Made by a program: the position numbers and the translations under genes. Below the pieces are notes generated by a model that saw only the letters and a list, made by a program, of their open reading frames with translations, had not been told where the DNA came from and did no database searches. Shown here in pieces: positions 44,508 to 55,258 of a stretch of DNA of 64,000 nt (within the stretch, counting starts at the first letter, position 1; every line of letters begins with the position of its first letter). This DNA comes from Salticus scenicus (Eukaryota; Arthropoda; Arachnida; Araneae; Salticidae): NCBI GenBank assembly GCA_963930645.1, contig OZ005648.1, positions 271,447,830 through 271,511,829 on the forward strand. Reading direction: 5' to 3'.

Positions 44508-45300
44508 TATGATATAAAAATTCGAAGGGTTGACAGCTCTGTTAGTAAGTTAGATTTAACAAATAAAACAGTTATGCTTATTACAAAATGAAATGAAATT
44601 TTTATTTATTGATGTAGGAATACAGAAAAATAACTTGTTCTTAGTTACTTTGAAGTAACTCTATATTGGAGTATTTTATAGTTTTATTCATAAATTACAA
44701 TAGTAATTTATGAATAAAACTATAAAATACTCCAATATAGGAACAAGATTGATTTATAATTTTTTAATACCACTGTTTTTTAAAGACTTGTGTAAATGCG
44801 TATAAAAATTTGATTATTTAAGTTAAATCGAAACAAAAGTGTATGTAATCTATAGCAATAATGTATGTAATCTAATTTTGATGAAATTTATAAGGCCATA
44901 TATAAAAAATTTTGTAATGAAATGCACAGATGATTTTGCAACCAAAATCTCTTTAAATAGTAAGCCTGTATCCAGGAAAATTTTAAATCTGAAGATTATA
45001 ATCTAAATTAAAGAGCTCGATGTATATATACACATATATTTGCAAAAAAATGTGTGTCACAATTTTTACCCCATTATTCTAGAAGCACTCGAAAACATTT
45101 TCATTAGCTTTTCAATTTCTTAGTTTTTAAACGTTTTAAATTCTTAGGGATCCAAAACAAACAAAATAAATATTGTAAATAATTTTCATACATTGTAAAT
45201 TTTCTTGCATCGTAAATAAATTTCCCATTTGATTGTTCGTCTTTGATAATAGTTTACTTTTCTTAAATTAATATTACTAAAAAAGAGAGAGAGAGGAGAG
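44508..45300. other. AT-rich DNA between insertions, holds a perfect hairpin
   Basis: No gene was recognised in this interval, part of the presumed original sequence of the 40680-51930 element. The only notable structure is the 38-bp perfect inverted repeat listed separately. Confidence 0.4.
44661..44740. repeat. Perfect 38-bp inverted repeat with 4-base loop
   Basis: The arm 44661-44698 (CTATATTGGAGTATTTTATA...AAATTAC) is followed after AATA by its exact complement at 44703-44740. Five more bases can pair outside (TGTTC at 44636-44640 and GAACA at 44741-44745) if a 20-base bulge, itself near-palindromic (AGTTACTTTGAAGTAACT), is looped out on the left. A perfect arm in decayed sequence suggests a recent template-switch event. 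Confidence 0.93.
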
Positions 45301-46072
45301 AAAGTGTGTATCAGTCTCACAACTTTCTCTTACCCTGCATTCCATTACTATAAAGATATATTAAAGATTAAGTCGTAGGAGGAATAAGGTAGGATAATAA
45401 AGTTAAGTCTACTTTAAAAATAATTTCAAATTCTGTGGGAGGTGAGTTAATGCCTCCCTCATTCAAGGCTGTTGTTATTTTGCTTTTAAACTTACCAATC
45501 TTGATCAATTTTTTTAGATTGAAAACTTATATGAATTTTAAAATATCAAACGTAAATTTCCTGCATTTATTTGTTTTTAAGTTATTCTGATAACAAATAT
45601 AGATATACGTAGATCAATCGTTAAAAGCTGGACTTTCATATTTAGGTCCAGGGAACCTCAAAACATGATAATATTCAAAAGGGCAACTAGTAAGAGTGTA
45701 TATATAGAAACTTTGAAGAAAATCGTTGGAGCTGTTTTTGAGATAAGGGCTTACGGTCCCAGTTCCAGTTTTCCAATTTTCACCAAAATTTGGGAAATTC
45801 ATCTGTACACCAGACCTGCCTCAATTCTGAAGTTTCGCAATTCGATCTCTATTAATTTCGCAGATATAACAGTCAGAAAATTCCCCAAATCCATACACTC
45901 TCTCTCTCACACACACACACACATACACTGGTAAATTGCCAAAAACTACTTTCTTTGGACTCATGAGACCTTAAAAATATAAATCAGGGGAAAACTTGAT
46001 ATCGAATTTTTGGACAGAACACAATACTTCCATTACCTACGGTAGTAGGGTAATGGAAGTAAAAATATTTCA
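45301..46072 (+). mobile_element. Family G element, copy 2
   Basis: The 3' half is clear: GAAAATCGTTGGAGCTGTTT, ATTCATCTGTACACCAGACC, a (CA)n tract, then the terminal hairpin TTCCATTACCTACGGTAGTA...GGTAATGGAAG ending at about 46072, as in copy 1 (54224-55136). A 5' start with GTGTGTATCAGTCTCACAAC and TTTCTCTTACCCTGCATTCC at 45308-45345 may belong to it, but its tag is not the G tag, so the 5' boundary is uncertain. The stretch 45465-45690 is duplicated at 46078-46300 (period ~604 bp). Confidence 0.7.
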
Positions 46073-46739
46073 AGGATGTTATTAATTTGTCCTTAAATTT
46101 GCCAATCTTTATCAATTTTTTCAAATTGAAACCTAATACGAGTTTAAAATACAATTGTGAATTTCCTGCATTTGTTTGTTTTTAAGTTATTCTGATAATA
46201 AATATGCATATAAATCAATCGCTAAAAACTAAAAGAATGTTTTTTGTATTCAGGGGACCTCAAAACGTGACTTTATTCAAAAACCTGAGTTGAAAATAGA
46301 ACTTCAAAAAAATTACTATAACTTACATTATAGGTTCGAAAAATTAATTTCCCTTCTTCAACAGTATTCATCGACAAAGCACTTCCGCCAATTACATTCT
46401 ACAGAAAAGAACGTTTAGCTTAATTTTGGAAAGCCCTGTATGTTTTCCATAAACTATTTGCACATCAGATTGTGCATTTAAATTTAGTCTTATATGAAAA
46501 ACACTTAACACAAAATGAAATACACTTTCAGCATTTTCCAAGTATATCAGAGATAGACAAACCGCTAAAAATATTATTTTTCGTTTCAGGAGACCTCAAA
46601 ACATGTAAATATAACACAACTTTATTTCGAAAATGTCTATCAGTTTCGAATGCATACCCTCTCGGAACTGGTGGAGCTAGTAAAATCTTGAATAATAAAG
46701 AAACAAAACAAGACCTTCCGGCTTTTTCGGAAGGGTAGG
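46073..46739. repeat. Second copy of the ~604-bp period repeat and flanking DNA
   Basis: 46078-46300 repeats 45465-45690 (TTTGCCAATCTT, TTCCTGCATTTGTTTGTTTT, AAGTTATTCTGATAA, GGACCTCAAAACNTGA). The following 400 bp contain GAGACCTCAAAACATGTAAA, the pre-terminal phrase common to several families here. The open frames at 46472-46934 on both strands show no protein family. Confidence 0.6.
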
Positions 46740-49035
46740 TTGATTTCTTTTTCCTTATCAAGTAGCCGTCATTTTGTTTCAAAATGGCGGCTACAAATTA
46801 TTAATGCACTTGGTAGAAATATTGATGTAGGCTACGCACATATGGAGTTTAAAGCAAATCGGTTCATAAATACACTTTTATGTGAATTTAAGATTTTCAA
46901 GTGGCCGGCGCTTGGAAACAAAATGGTGGGTTAAGTTGACAAATATATGAAATGTATTTGGGAGATAAGTCTACTGTACACATATAGTTCGAATTAATTC
47001 AAAATCTCAAAAGACATCGTGTTGAAAAATTAAGTGACTGCCACTTCGATCAAAATGGCAGACAAAGTTGCTCATCTAAGATATCGTTGCAAATTTGAAA
47101 ATAATTTTTTTTGGTAGAAAATCTTTCAAAGAGGCTTAGTAAGTTCATAAAAATGTTAGTTTTCTGCATTTCTAGTTTGTTTTAGCATTAAAACAGCCTA
47201 ATTTTTCCTTAAAAACGCATTAAAAAGATCCAGTAACGCAGGTAATAGATTTGGCGCCAAATTTGGCGACTTTTCCCCTATGGCGACTTTTGGCGATAAA
47301 ATACTTATTATCGATATACCAAAGATGGACGCAATAACGTGTTTGTTTCACGAGTTACGTGAAATTTCTAGATTTTTGTTGTTTGAATGATAAATCCAAT
47401 TTTCAACTTTGATTTGAATTGATTAAGTATTTCTAAAGTTACCGTGATAACAAATTTTCAAGTGGCCGCCACTTGGAAACAATACAGTGGAACAAGTTGC
47501 CCAGCAAACACATCCAAGATATTTGAACCATAAGTTTACTATCCAACTTTTATTTGAATCAGTTTAGTATTTTAAAAGTTATCGTGTGCCATATTTTCAA
47601 GTGGCAGTGTGATTTTAAGTGGCTGGAACTTAGAAACAAGATGTCGGGACAAGTTCTCCAGTGAAAACATTCAAGATAATTATTATATGATAATATCACT
47701 GCCAAATTTGGTTCGATTTGGATTATTATTTGAGAAGTTATCGTGATTTTAAATTTTCAAGTGGGAGACTGATTTCAAGTGGCCCCGCTTAACTTAAGAT
47801 ATCTGCCACTTTATTAAAAATGGCGGATATAGTTTATTAATAGACTTCATTGAGATCCTTACGTGGTCTGTATTTACATCACAATTCAAACAATTTCGGA
47901 ATACGCTTTTTACAATTAAATTTTGAAATTTTGAAGTGGTCTCCACTTGAAAACAAAATGGGGGTGCAACTTGGTTAACAAACTCATCTAAGATATTTAT
48001 ATGATAAGTTAAGACACTGTTCAAATTTGATTCCATTTGGAGTATTATTTCGGAAGTTATCATGGTTTTAATTTTCAAGTGGTGGCCTGATTTCAAGTGG
48101 TCCCGCTTAACTTAAGATATCCGCCACTTTATTAAAAATGGCGGATAAAGTTCATTAATAAAGTTATTTGAAACACTTGTATAATCTATGTATACATAAA
48201 AATTAAAAAAAAATTCATAATATGCTTTTTACAATTTGAATTTGAAATTTTCAAGTGGTCTCCACTTGAAAACGAAATAGTGGAGCAACTTGGTTAACAA
48301 GTTCCTCTAAGTTACTTATAAGATAAGTTAAGACACTGTCCAAATTTGGTTCGATTTGGAGTATTATTTCAGAAGTTATTGTGATTTTAAATTTTCAAGT
48401 GGTAGCGTGATTTCAAGTGGCCCCGCTTAACTTAAGATATCTACCACTTTATTAAAAATGATGGATAAATTTCATTAATAAACATCATTGAGACCCTTAT
48501 GTGGTCTATATTTACATCAAATTTGAAACAAATTCGGAATACGCTTTTTACAATTTGAATTTGAAATTTCCAAGTGGTCTCCACTTGAAAACAAAATGGC
48601 GGAGCAACTGGTTAATAAACTCATCTAAGATATTTATAAGATAAGTTAAGACACTGTCCAAATTTGGTTCGATTTGGAGTATTATTTCGGAAGTTATAGT
48701 GATTTTAAATTTTCAAGTGGTAGCCTGATTTCAAGTGGTCCCGCTTAACTTAAAATATCTGCCACTTTATTAAAAATGGCGGATAAACTTCATTAATAAA
48801 CTTCATTGAGACCCTTATGTGGCCTGTATTTACATCAAAATTCAAGCAAATCTTGCTTTAAATATACTTTTTACAATGTCGGTTTGAAATTTTCAAGTGG
48901 CTGCCACTTGAAAACAAAAGGTCGGAGCAACTTGGTTAACGAACTCATCCAAGATATTTATAAGATTAGTTCACTGTCCAAATTTGGTTCGATTTCGAGT
49001 ATTATTTCGGGAGTTATCGTGATGACAAAATTTTC
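46740..49035 (+). repeat. Tandem array, 318-320-bp units with ATGGCGG and hairpin motifs
   Basis: The phrase CCCGCTTAACTTAAGATATC(T/C) followed by GCCACTTTATTAAAAATGGCGG recurs with its TTAAG at 47794, 48112, 48432 and 48750 (318, 320 and 318 bp). A partial fifth unit ends at about 49035. More diverged units run upstream to 46740. Each unit has TTTTCAAGTGG-NNN-CCACTTGAAAA, a near-perfect 11-bp hairpin, and one or two AAAATGGCGG motifs. 46762-46795 is a 15-bp hairpin of the same type. The right edge runs into TTTTCATTATAGATAGATTT, which resembles element 3' ends. The 100-residue minus-strand open frame at 47794-48096 is exactly one repeat unit, so not a gene. Confidence 0.88.
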
Positions 49036-49245
49036 ATTATAGATAGATTTATATAGATAAACGAAGTGATTGCAATAGGTCGATTTCTAAAGAAATCAAC
49101 CTAAAAAACTTGGTGAGAGAGAAAACTTATACTCAAGAAATCCTTAATTTTAAAAATTTAAATCTTAATGGTTATTTTTTTATTTATTTATTTATTGTGA
49201 CGGACTAGGCAACAGACTGTTTTCTTGTTCAATTTTTATTACTGA
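49036..49245. other. Spacer, nothing recognised
   Basis: AT-rich interval with a TTTATTTATTTATTTATT tract at 49178-49196, between the 318-bp array and family D. Confidence 0.45.
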
Positions 49246-51181
49246 ACTAGCGGGCTTCGCCCGCTAGCGGGTCAGTATTTTCAAATGAATCACTATAATT
49301 AATGAATCACTAACAGTAACTTTTAGTGTTAAGAAAAGAAATTTAAAAAAAAATCATTTGGGATTGGGTAAAAAGTCGGCCCGGGTCCCCACTGCCTTCG
49401 GCAGCGCAGTCCCGTGCGCGCTGCGCGCGCACAACTTAAGAGATACACGCGCTGCGCTCGCGTATTCCTTCCCTGACCCTACGTGCCCCCTAAAAAAAAT
49501 CATTTCTGATCGGGTAAAAACTCGCACCGGGTCCCCACTGCCTTCGGCAGCGCAGTCCCGTGCGCGCTGCGCGCGCACAACTTAACGGATACACGCGCTG
49601 CGCGCGCGTATTCCTTCCCTGGCCCTTTTTGCCCTCTAAAAAAAGCGCACAACTTAAGGGATACACGCGCTGCGCCCGCGTATTCCTTACCTGACCCTAC
49701 GTGCCCCCTAAAAAAATCATTTCTGATCGGGTAAAAACTCGCACCGGGTCCCCACTGCCTTCGGCATCGCAGTCCCGTGCGCTCTGCGCGCGCACAACTT
49801 AAGGGAAACACGCGCTGCGCGCGCGTATTCCTTCCCTGACCCTTCGTACCCCTAAAAAAAATCATTTCTAATCGGGTAAAAACTCGCACCGGGTCCCCAC
49901 TGCCTTCGGCAGCGCAGTTCCGTGCGCGCTGCGCGCGCGTATTCCTTCCCTGACCCTTCGTGCCCGCTAAAAAAAAAATCATTTCTGATCGGGTAAAAAT
50001 TCGCACCGGGTCCCCACTGCCTTCGGCAGCGCAGTCCCGTGCGCTCTGTGCGCGCACAAGTTAAGGGATACGCGCGCGGTCCACGCCTATTCCTTCTCCA
50101 CCCTTTCAGGCCCTCCTAATTAACCTACATCTTTCGAATGATGTATTAAAAATAATTTAATCATAATAAAAAGTTGAAATATTGAAATTTGAAAATATTA
50201 CAGCGCCATCTGGCGGTACAAATTTCTGTATTCCACTGTTCGATTCCAATTCAAAAAAGCTTTCCAATGATGTATTACTTATGAAATTATTTTAATTAGT
50301 AGCTGAGATACAAAAGAAAACGAATTCAGGAAACCTCAAAACGTGTAAATCTGTTGAAAACTTTGAATAATATAAAAGAACTTTAAAATATCTTTCGTAT
50401 GATGTATAAAAAATAAATCAATCGTAATTAGAAATTGAAATACGCGTATTAGAATATTGCAAAAATGTCCGGCGTGTAAAGATAAAATTTAATTTGCAAT
50501 TAAAATGTAAATCTTTTGTTTATTGACGAAAATCGATGAAATTTGAAATGCAAGTTTGTTTTGTGGTGTAAATATTATATACTAAATAAAATGTGTAAAA
50601 TTTGAAAAATTGAAGAAAATAGAAATTTGCAATTTTTAATCGCAGTACGAAACATGTGACTTCATTAAATATCTGATGTGTTTCCGTTGAAGACTGCTGT
50701 AGACGAAAAGTCTGCGAAGCTAAGATTCTTGTGATTCGTTGCCAATATTTTTTTATAGTTTAGTTAATTTAAAAAAATCTAATTGTCCGATCGATAAGCC
50801 GTTTAAACCATCGGTTTAAGAAAAAAAAGCCCTTTCCAATGGTATCTTGTTTGTAACGATACGACTGATATTTCTAATTTATTTTCCACCTTTTCCGTAA
50901 AAATGTCGCTTTTTAAGCATTTAATCATGAATTCTGGGTCATTTTTCGTTAGACAATGGTCGACATTTTAATTAATATCTCCGCTAATTAGGGTCGCATC
51001 GTTTAGCAAATTAGATAACCCAGATCTGCGATAAATTCTCTGTTCGACGGTACCTGTTCGAAGTCCGTGCGACCGTTAGCGGCCGAGCTTTTGCTGCGTC
51101 AAGCCGTTTCTCACAGACAGACAGACACACACACGCGTACAGATTTTAATAATATAAGGAGATTTAATAATATAAGGAGAT
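49246..51181 (+). mobile_element. Family D element, copy 4 (plus)
   Basis: Starts ACTAGCGGGCTTCGCCCGCT, a GC hairpin, then the CpG-rich core with units near 146 bp (CCCCACTGCCTTCGGCAG at 49387, 49533, 49749, 49894 and 50012; spacings of 216 and 118 bp reflect a partial duplication and a deletion). Then AGCGCCATCTGGCGGTACAA, CTCAAAACGTGTAAATCTGT and the tail with CCGATCGATAAGCCGTTTAA, ending ACAGATTTTAATAATATAAGG. A short AATAATATAAGGAGATTT repeat duplicates the last ~17 bp. The 185-residue minus-strand open frame (49500-50057) only translates the tandem core. Confidence 0.9.
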
Positions 51182-52179
51182 GTTAACTTATCTCGTTAAT
51201 GTGCTGGTCTAGTTTTCTTATAAATAATATAAAATTTTCAATTTAAGAAAAATAATTCACACCTAATAAGGTAAAAATGTAACGTAAAGGTCAGGACCAA
51301 TAAAAAAAAGAGACATGATTTTAATAATTTATCATTATAAATTATTCATTCTAAACTGAAACTCATTTAAAATTCAGAGATTTTAATTTATATAAACGAA
51401 ACTTTCATCGGATATCTAAATAAAAAAAAAATATATATATATTATTGAATAAATATATAAAAAAATAATTTAATAGCGTGGTAGACATGCCATGTTTTTG
51501 CTTATTTAATTTTAAATTTCGTTTTTTAATTAATAATAATAATATATATATATATAAGGTGTTATTTATTAGGTACGTTGTAATTCAATTAGTTGAAAAG
51601 CTAAAATAGGTCTTGTCCACTTTCGAAGAAAATTAAACCCTATACTTTTTTAAATATAAATATTTGAATATTTTATTGAAAATATTTACGATAAAGCACT
51701 TTTACATTATTTTTTCAAATTAAAAGAAAAAAAAAAAATACAATTTTGGACTTTAAATTAAAATTAATAGCTAGATTTTTAGATGAAAAATAGAACTTAT
51801 CTATGAAACAGAAGAAATTTGTTGCTCTGCGTAGGTGCTGTCACCTAGTGTTAATTTTGTTTTTTAAATGTTGCCTAATTTAACATTGGGATTCGCCGCG
51901 CGTGGAAGGCATCTAGTTAAGGAGGCTCTGGCTATACGAAGAGAAAAGGAGTGTCGTCCTACTCCGTTAAAAATGAATGTAGATAGCGGTTGAGGAAGGA
52001 GAGAGAAAAAAATGTATACAGATTAAATAGCAAAGAAAATGCAATTTATTTAACAGAGATTTTGGAAAAGGTTATTAATTTTTATTCGATCGTTCAGAAA
52101 GATTGATTACTACAGACGTATTTATTAAATATATTCTTATATTTAAATCCGATTCAATGACAAAAAAGAAAAAAAAAAA
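51182..52179. other. AT-rich DNA, right part of the 40680-51930 element and flank
   Basis: No gene was recognised. Contains (TA)n tracts at 51430-51445 and 51542-51556 and A-rich runs. The inverted terminus GGCATCTAGTTAAGGAGGCT at 51908 closes the large element. 51931-52179 is unassigned and leads into an A run before family F. Confidence 0.45.
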
Positions 52180-53244
52180 AATCTGGAGTGACTCAAACCC
52201 GACTTTCCGAACATTTCGTAATTAACGATTGTTTAAATTAATTCAAATAAGAGAAATCGTTAAAAGTCTAAAGAGAAAATTGAAATGGGGTGTTTGAGTG
52301 TTTTCTCCCAAGTTGTATACCATTTAAAGGGCCGTAATGCATCCAAATTCTTTTAGCGTCCCTGTCAAGAACTATAAATAATAAACACCCAATATATATA
52401 TATATATGTATGTATATATATAAGTTTTAAACAACTTAACATTACTAAAGCGAATTTTAAATAATTTGAGCCCACAGACAGCAATGTCTAAAAATTCTAC
52501 TTTATATACTGGTTGAAAAAAAAAAAAAAAACTATTAATCTTACAATCATGCAAATCTGTACGGTTCTAGCGATAATAACCTATAATGTCGACCAAATTA
52601 TATCTTAATCGAATGTAGAATTCAGACACTATCGCACTTCAGATATTTTGAGTCAATTAACCTTAATATGAAGAATTTTCTTTATGTCCCTGTGAAAGAA
52701 CTACAAATTCTGCACTCATCGAAATCTATACAAATTGTGTGACAGTGACCTATAACCAACCTACTAAATTTTTAGCTCAATCGGATGAAGTGTTTAGACG
52801 CGAAAACACTTATTTGAATCCATAAGCCATATTTATTTATTTATTTTTATTTTGTGTGTGTGTGTCCCTGTAAAAAAAAAAAAAAAAAAAAAAAAACTCA
52901 CGTGTCAGACTCTTAAAAATCTACACAGTCCGTGCTACGGTTACTCATAACATTCCTACCTTAATCGAATAAGGCGTTTATATAGTATCGCAGTTTAAAT
53001 AAATTGAATCCATAGACCATAATGATTACAGTTTGTGCGATAGTGACCTATAATATATATACCGACTTTCAGCTCAATCGATCAAAGCATTTACATGTTA
53101 TCATTTTTACTTATTACATACATCGCCGGAAAAAAAAAAAAACCTCAGGAAACCTTAAAGCGTACAGATACACCAAATCTGACAGTCGAATTTTTTCACG
53201 ATTACAGTACTTTCCTTGCATAATGTACGTTCAGAAAATAAAAA
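52180..53244 (+). mobile_element. Family F element, copy 3 (diverged)
   Basis: Starts AAAATCTGGAGTGACTCAAA with the tag GACTTTCCGAACA, carries monomers with (T/A)TTTATGTCCCTGTGAAAGAA and GCGTTTA(G/T)A motifs at about the same 170-bp spacing, and ends ACAGTACTTTCCTTGCATAA then TTCAGAAAATAAAAAA. The terminal hairpin is decayed (GTACGTTCAGAAAATA in place of the usual inverted tag). A (TA)n tract is at 52393-52421 and an A run at 52868-52891. Confidence 0.82.
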
Positions 53245-53904
53245 ATAATGCGTCAAATCTGACTTACAGTAAACATTAAGCAGTGTGAATACTTTTAACA
53301 TTCAAATCTCACCTATCAATTACATGCATGACGCAGCTGCAAGGACGCACGAAGAGTTTATGAAAAAACAAACCCATTTCTATTTAATGCCACACGCATA
53401 CATATGTATTTTTTCTTTTGCCGAGTGTTGAAAATAACTGATTTACATTGCTGAGATTTAACTTACTGTGTTGTTTATTTACGGGGGGGGGGGGGGATAT
53501 TAGCCGTGATAAACACTTTTTCTACTTCTTAAAAACTTCTTAGAAGCATCGATCATAAATAAAAATCAGCTGATATTAACGACTCAACAACACGAGTGGT
53601 TAGTTACGCAACTGAAATGATGTGCAGGAATTTCATACAAGAATGTTAGAAGGAAAAAAAAATCATAGAAAAGGACAAATTATTTTGCAGCCATTTGTCT
53701 TTTTACTCTGGTTAAGGACTAGTAACCTTTCTAAACCCAGAATTGCGCATTTTGACATGCTTTTGTGATTCATCATAAATGGAAAACTTTTGTTTGTTTT
53801 AAAATGAAATAATGTGTACGACATGGTACTAGGTTATTCAGAATTTGAAAATCTAAACCTGATTTTGCAATTAAATAAATGTATATGTATTATTATTTTT
53901 AAAT
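53245..53904. other. Unassigned DNA, no gene seen
   Basis: Moderate complexity with a G run at 53483-53496. Short open frames only. Confidence 0.4.
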
Positions 53905-54045
53905 CAGGGTTTTGGACCCGCCCACAAACCCCAAAAAAAACCCGGGTGGGTTTTTTGGGGTTTACCCACTCAAAAAAAAAAACAATAAAACCCACTCTCA
54001 GGCGGGTTTTATTCGGTTTTTTAAGCCTAATAAAATTTTTCACTC
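53905..54045 (+). mobile_element. hAT-type terminal fragment (CAGGGTTTTGGACC)
   Basis: Starts CAGGGTTTTGGACCCGCCCA and holds repeated ACCCGGGTGGGTTTTTTGGG and CGGGTTTTATTCGG motifs. It is the same family as the minus-strand end at 1881-1995. The other terminus was not found. Small open frames on both strands are repeat translations. Confidence 0.55.
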
Positions 54046-54223
54046 TTTAAAAAAAAAAAAATTATTTATTATATTCTAACTGACATTATTATATACTAAT
54101 TTGATATTATGTAATTATATTTTCACCTTCAGTCAAGAAAAATTCCTTTCACTGAAACCAATAATACCTTAAGAAAAGCTTTTCTAATTCAATCTGCAAT
54201 ATCTCTTTCGAATGAACTGTTTT
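54046..54223. other. Spacer, nothing recognised
   Basis: AT-rich interval between the hAT-type fragment and family G. Confidence 0.4.
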
Positions 54224-55136
54224 AAAAAAAATCTGGTGTGTAACAGCCACACGACTTCCATTACCCAGTACTACACACATTATAAACATTTTTGATTTAA
54301 ATAAGTAACAAAATTGCTCTATCCGTCAAATAAGTTATTTAAAATAATAATTAGAAAAATAATAATGGGCGGACCTAAAATTGAGCTATTTATACAGGAC
54401 GCCTATCAATTTTCCTGAACTAACCAACTATATCATTCGAAAGGACATCTAATAGAGTGTTGATATAGCAAATTTGAAGAAAATCGTTAGAGCCGTTTTT
54501 GAGATACGGACTAACGGTCCCACTTCCGGTTTCCGATGTCCCACTTCCGGTTAAACTCAATTATTGACAGGAAAACAATAATTACATACAAAAGCATATT
54601 TAAAAGTGAGTTAAAATGGCGAGTTTGAAAAAAATCCGTACAACCGTTTTTAAAGGAACGCCTTTGCGAGGCCTGAAATTGAGCTATTTATACAGGGCGC
54701 CTATCAATTTTTCTGAACTAACCAACTATATCATTCGAAAGGACATCTAATAGAGTGTTTATATAGCAAGTTTGAAGAAAATCGTTAGAGCCGTTTTTGA
54801 GATACGGACTTACGGTGTCACTTCCGGTTTCCGATGTCCCACTTCCGGTTTTTCAATTTTCACCAAAATTTGGAAAATTCATCTGTACACCAGACGTATT
54901 TCAATTCTAAAGTTTCGTAGCTCTATCTTTATTAGTTTCTGAGCTATAATAGCCAGAAGATTCTCCACATACACACACACACACACACATACATACACAC
55001 TGACCAATTGCCAAAAACCACTTTTTTGGACTCAGGGGACCTTAAAACGTGTAAATCAGGTGAAAACCCGATATCGAATTTTCAGACCGAATACAATACT
55101 TCCATTACCTACGGTAGTAGGGTAATGGAAGTAAAA
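54224..55136 (+). mobile_element. Family G element, copy 1
   Basis: Starts AAAATCTGGTGTGTAACAGC with the GTGTG/CACAC mini-hairpin and tag GACTTCCATTACCC. The 3' end is the hairpin ACTTCCATTACCTACGG...GGTAATGGAAGT followed by AAAAAG. The middle has a 298-bp direct repeat (TTGAGCTATTTATACAGG at 54381 and 54679) with CACTTCCGGTTTCCGATGTC, then (CA)n at 54968-55000 and GGACCTTAAAACGTGTAAAT. It follows the E/F/H plan exactly. No coding content. Confidence 0.9.
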
Positions 55137-55258
55137 AGAAAGAGTTTAATTGATCAAAGTTGAAAGTTTTGCAAATTTTGTATTTGTAAATCATGATAAA
55201 TAATAATAATAATAATTTGCTTAAAATTCTAAGAATTTAACAACAAATATTATTTATA
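55137..55258. other. Spacer, nothing recognised
   Basis: AT-rich, with an AATAATAATAATAAT tract just before family B. Confidence 0.45.

Larger units (their letters stand above)
40680..51930. mobile_element. Candidate large P-like element (23-bp inverted repeats), heavily invaded
   Basis: CAGAGCCTCCTTAAGTAGATGCC-type ends lie at 40680-40702 and, inverted, at 51908-51930 (22 of 23 bases agree). The flanks GCTGTAC (40673-40679) and GCTATAC (51931-51937) may be a diverged 7-8-bp target duplication. Just inside the left end is a THAP-domain exon (40883-41011), the DNA-binding domain of P-element transposases. Most of the 11.25 kb is later insertions (D at 41143-44507 and 49246-51181, G at about 45640-46072, a tandem array at 46740-49035). 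That leaves about 2 kb of original sequence. One-element status is inference. Confidence 0.55.

Noticed and set aside
45665..45934. 89-residue open frame ending in His/Thr repeats
   Set aside because: It is family G sequence plus a (CA)n tract; the homologous part of copy 1 (54720-54990) is not open in the same frame.
49500..50057. 185-residue open frame on the minus strand
   Set aside because: It is exactly the family D tandem core; the translation repeats with the DNA units and comparable frames appear at 29593, 43819 and 44155. Repetition, not selection, keeps it open.
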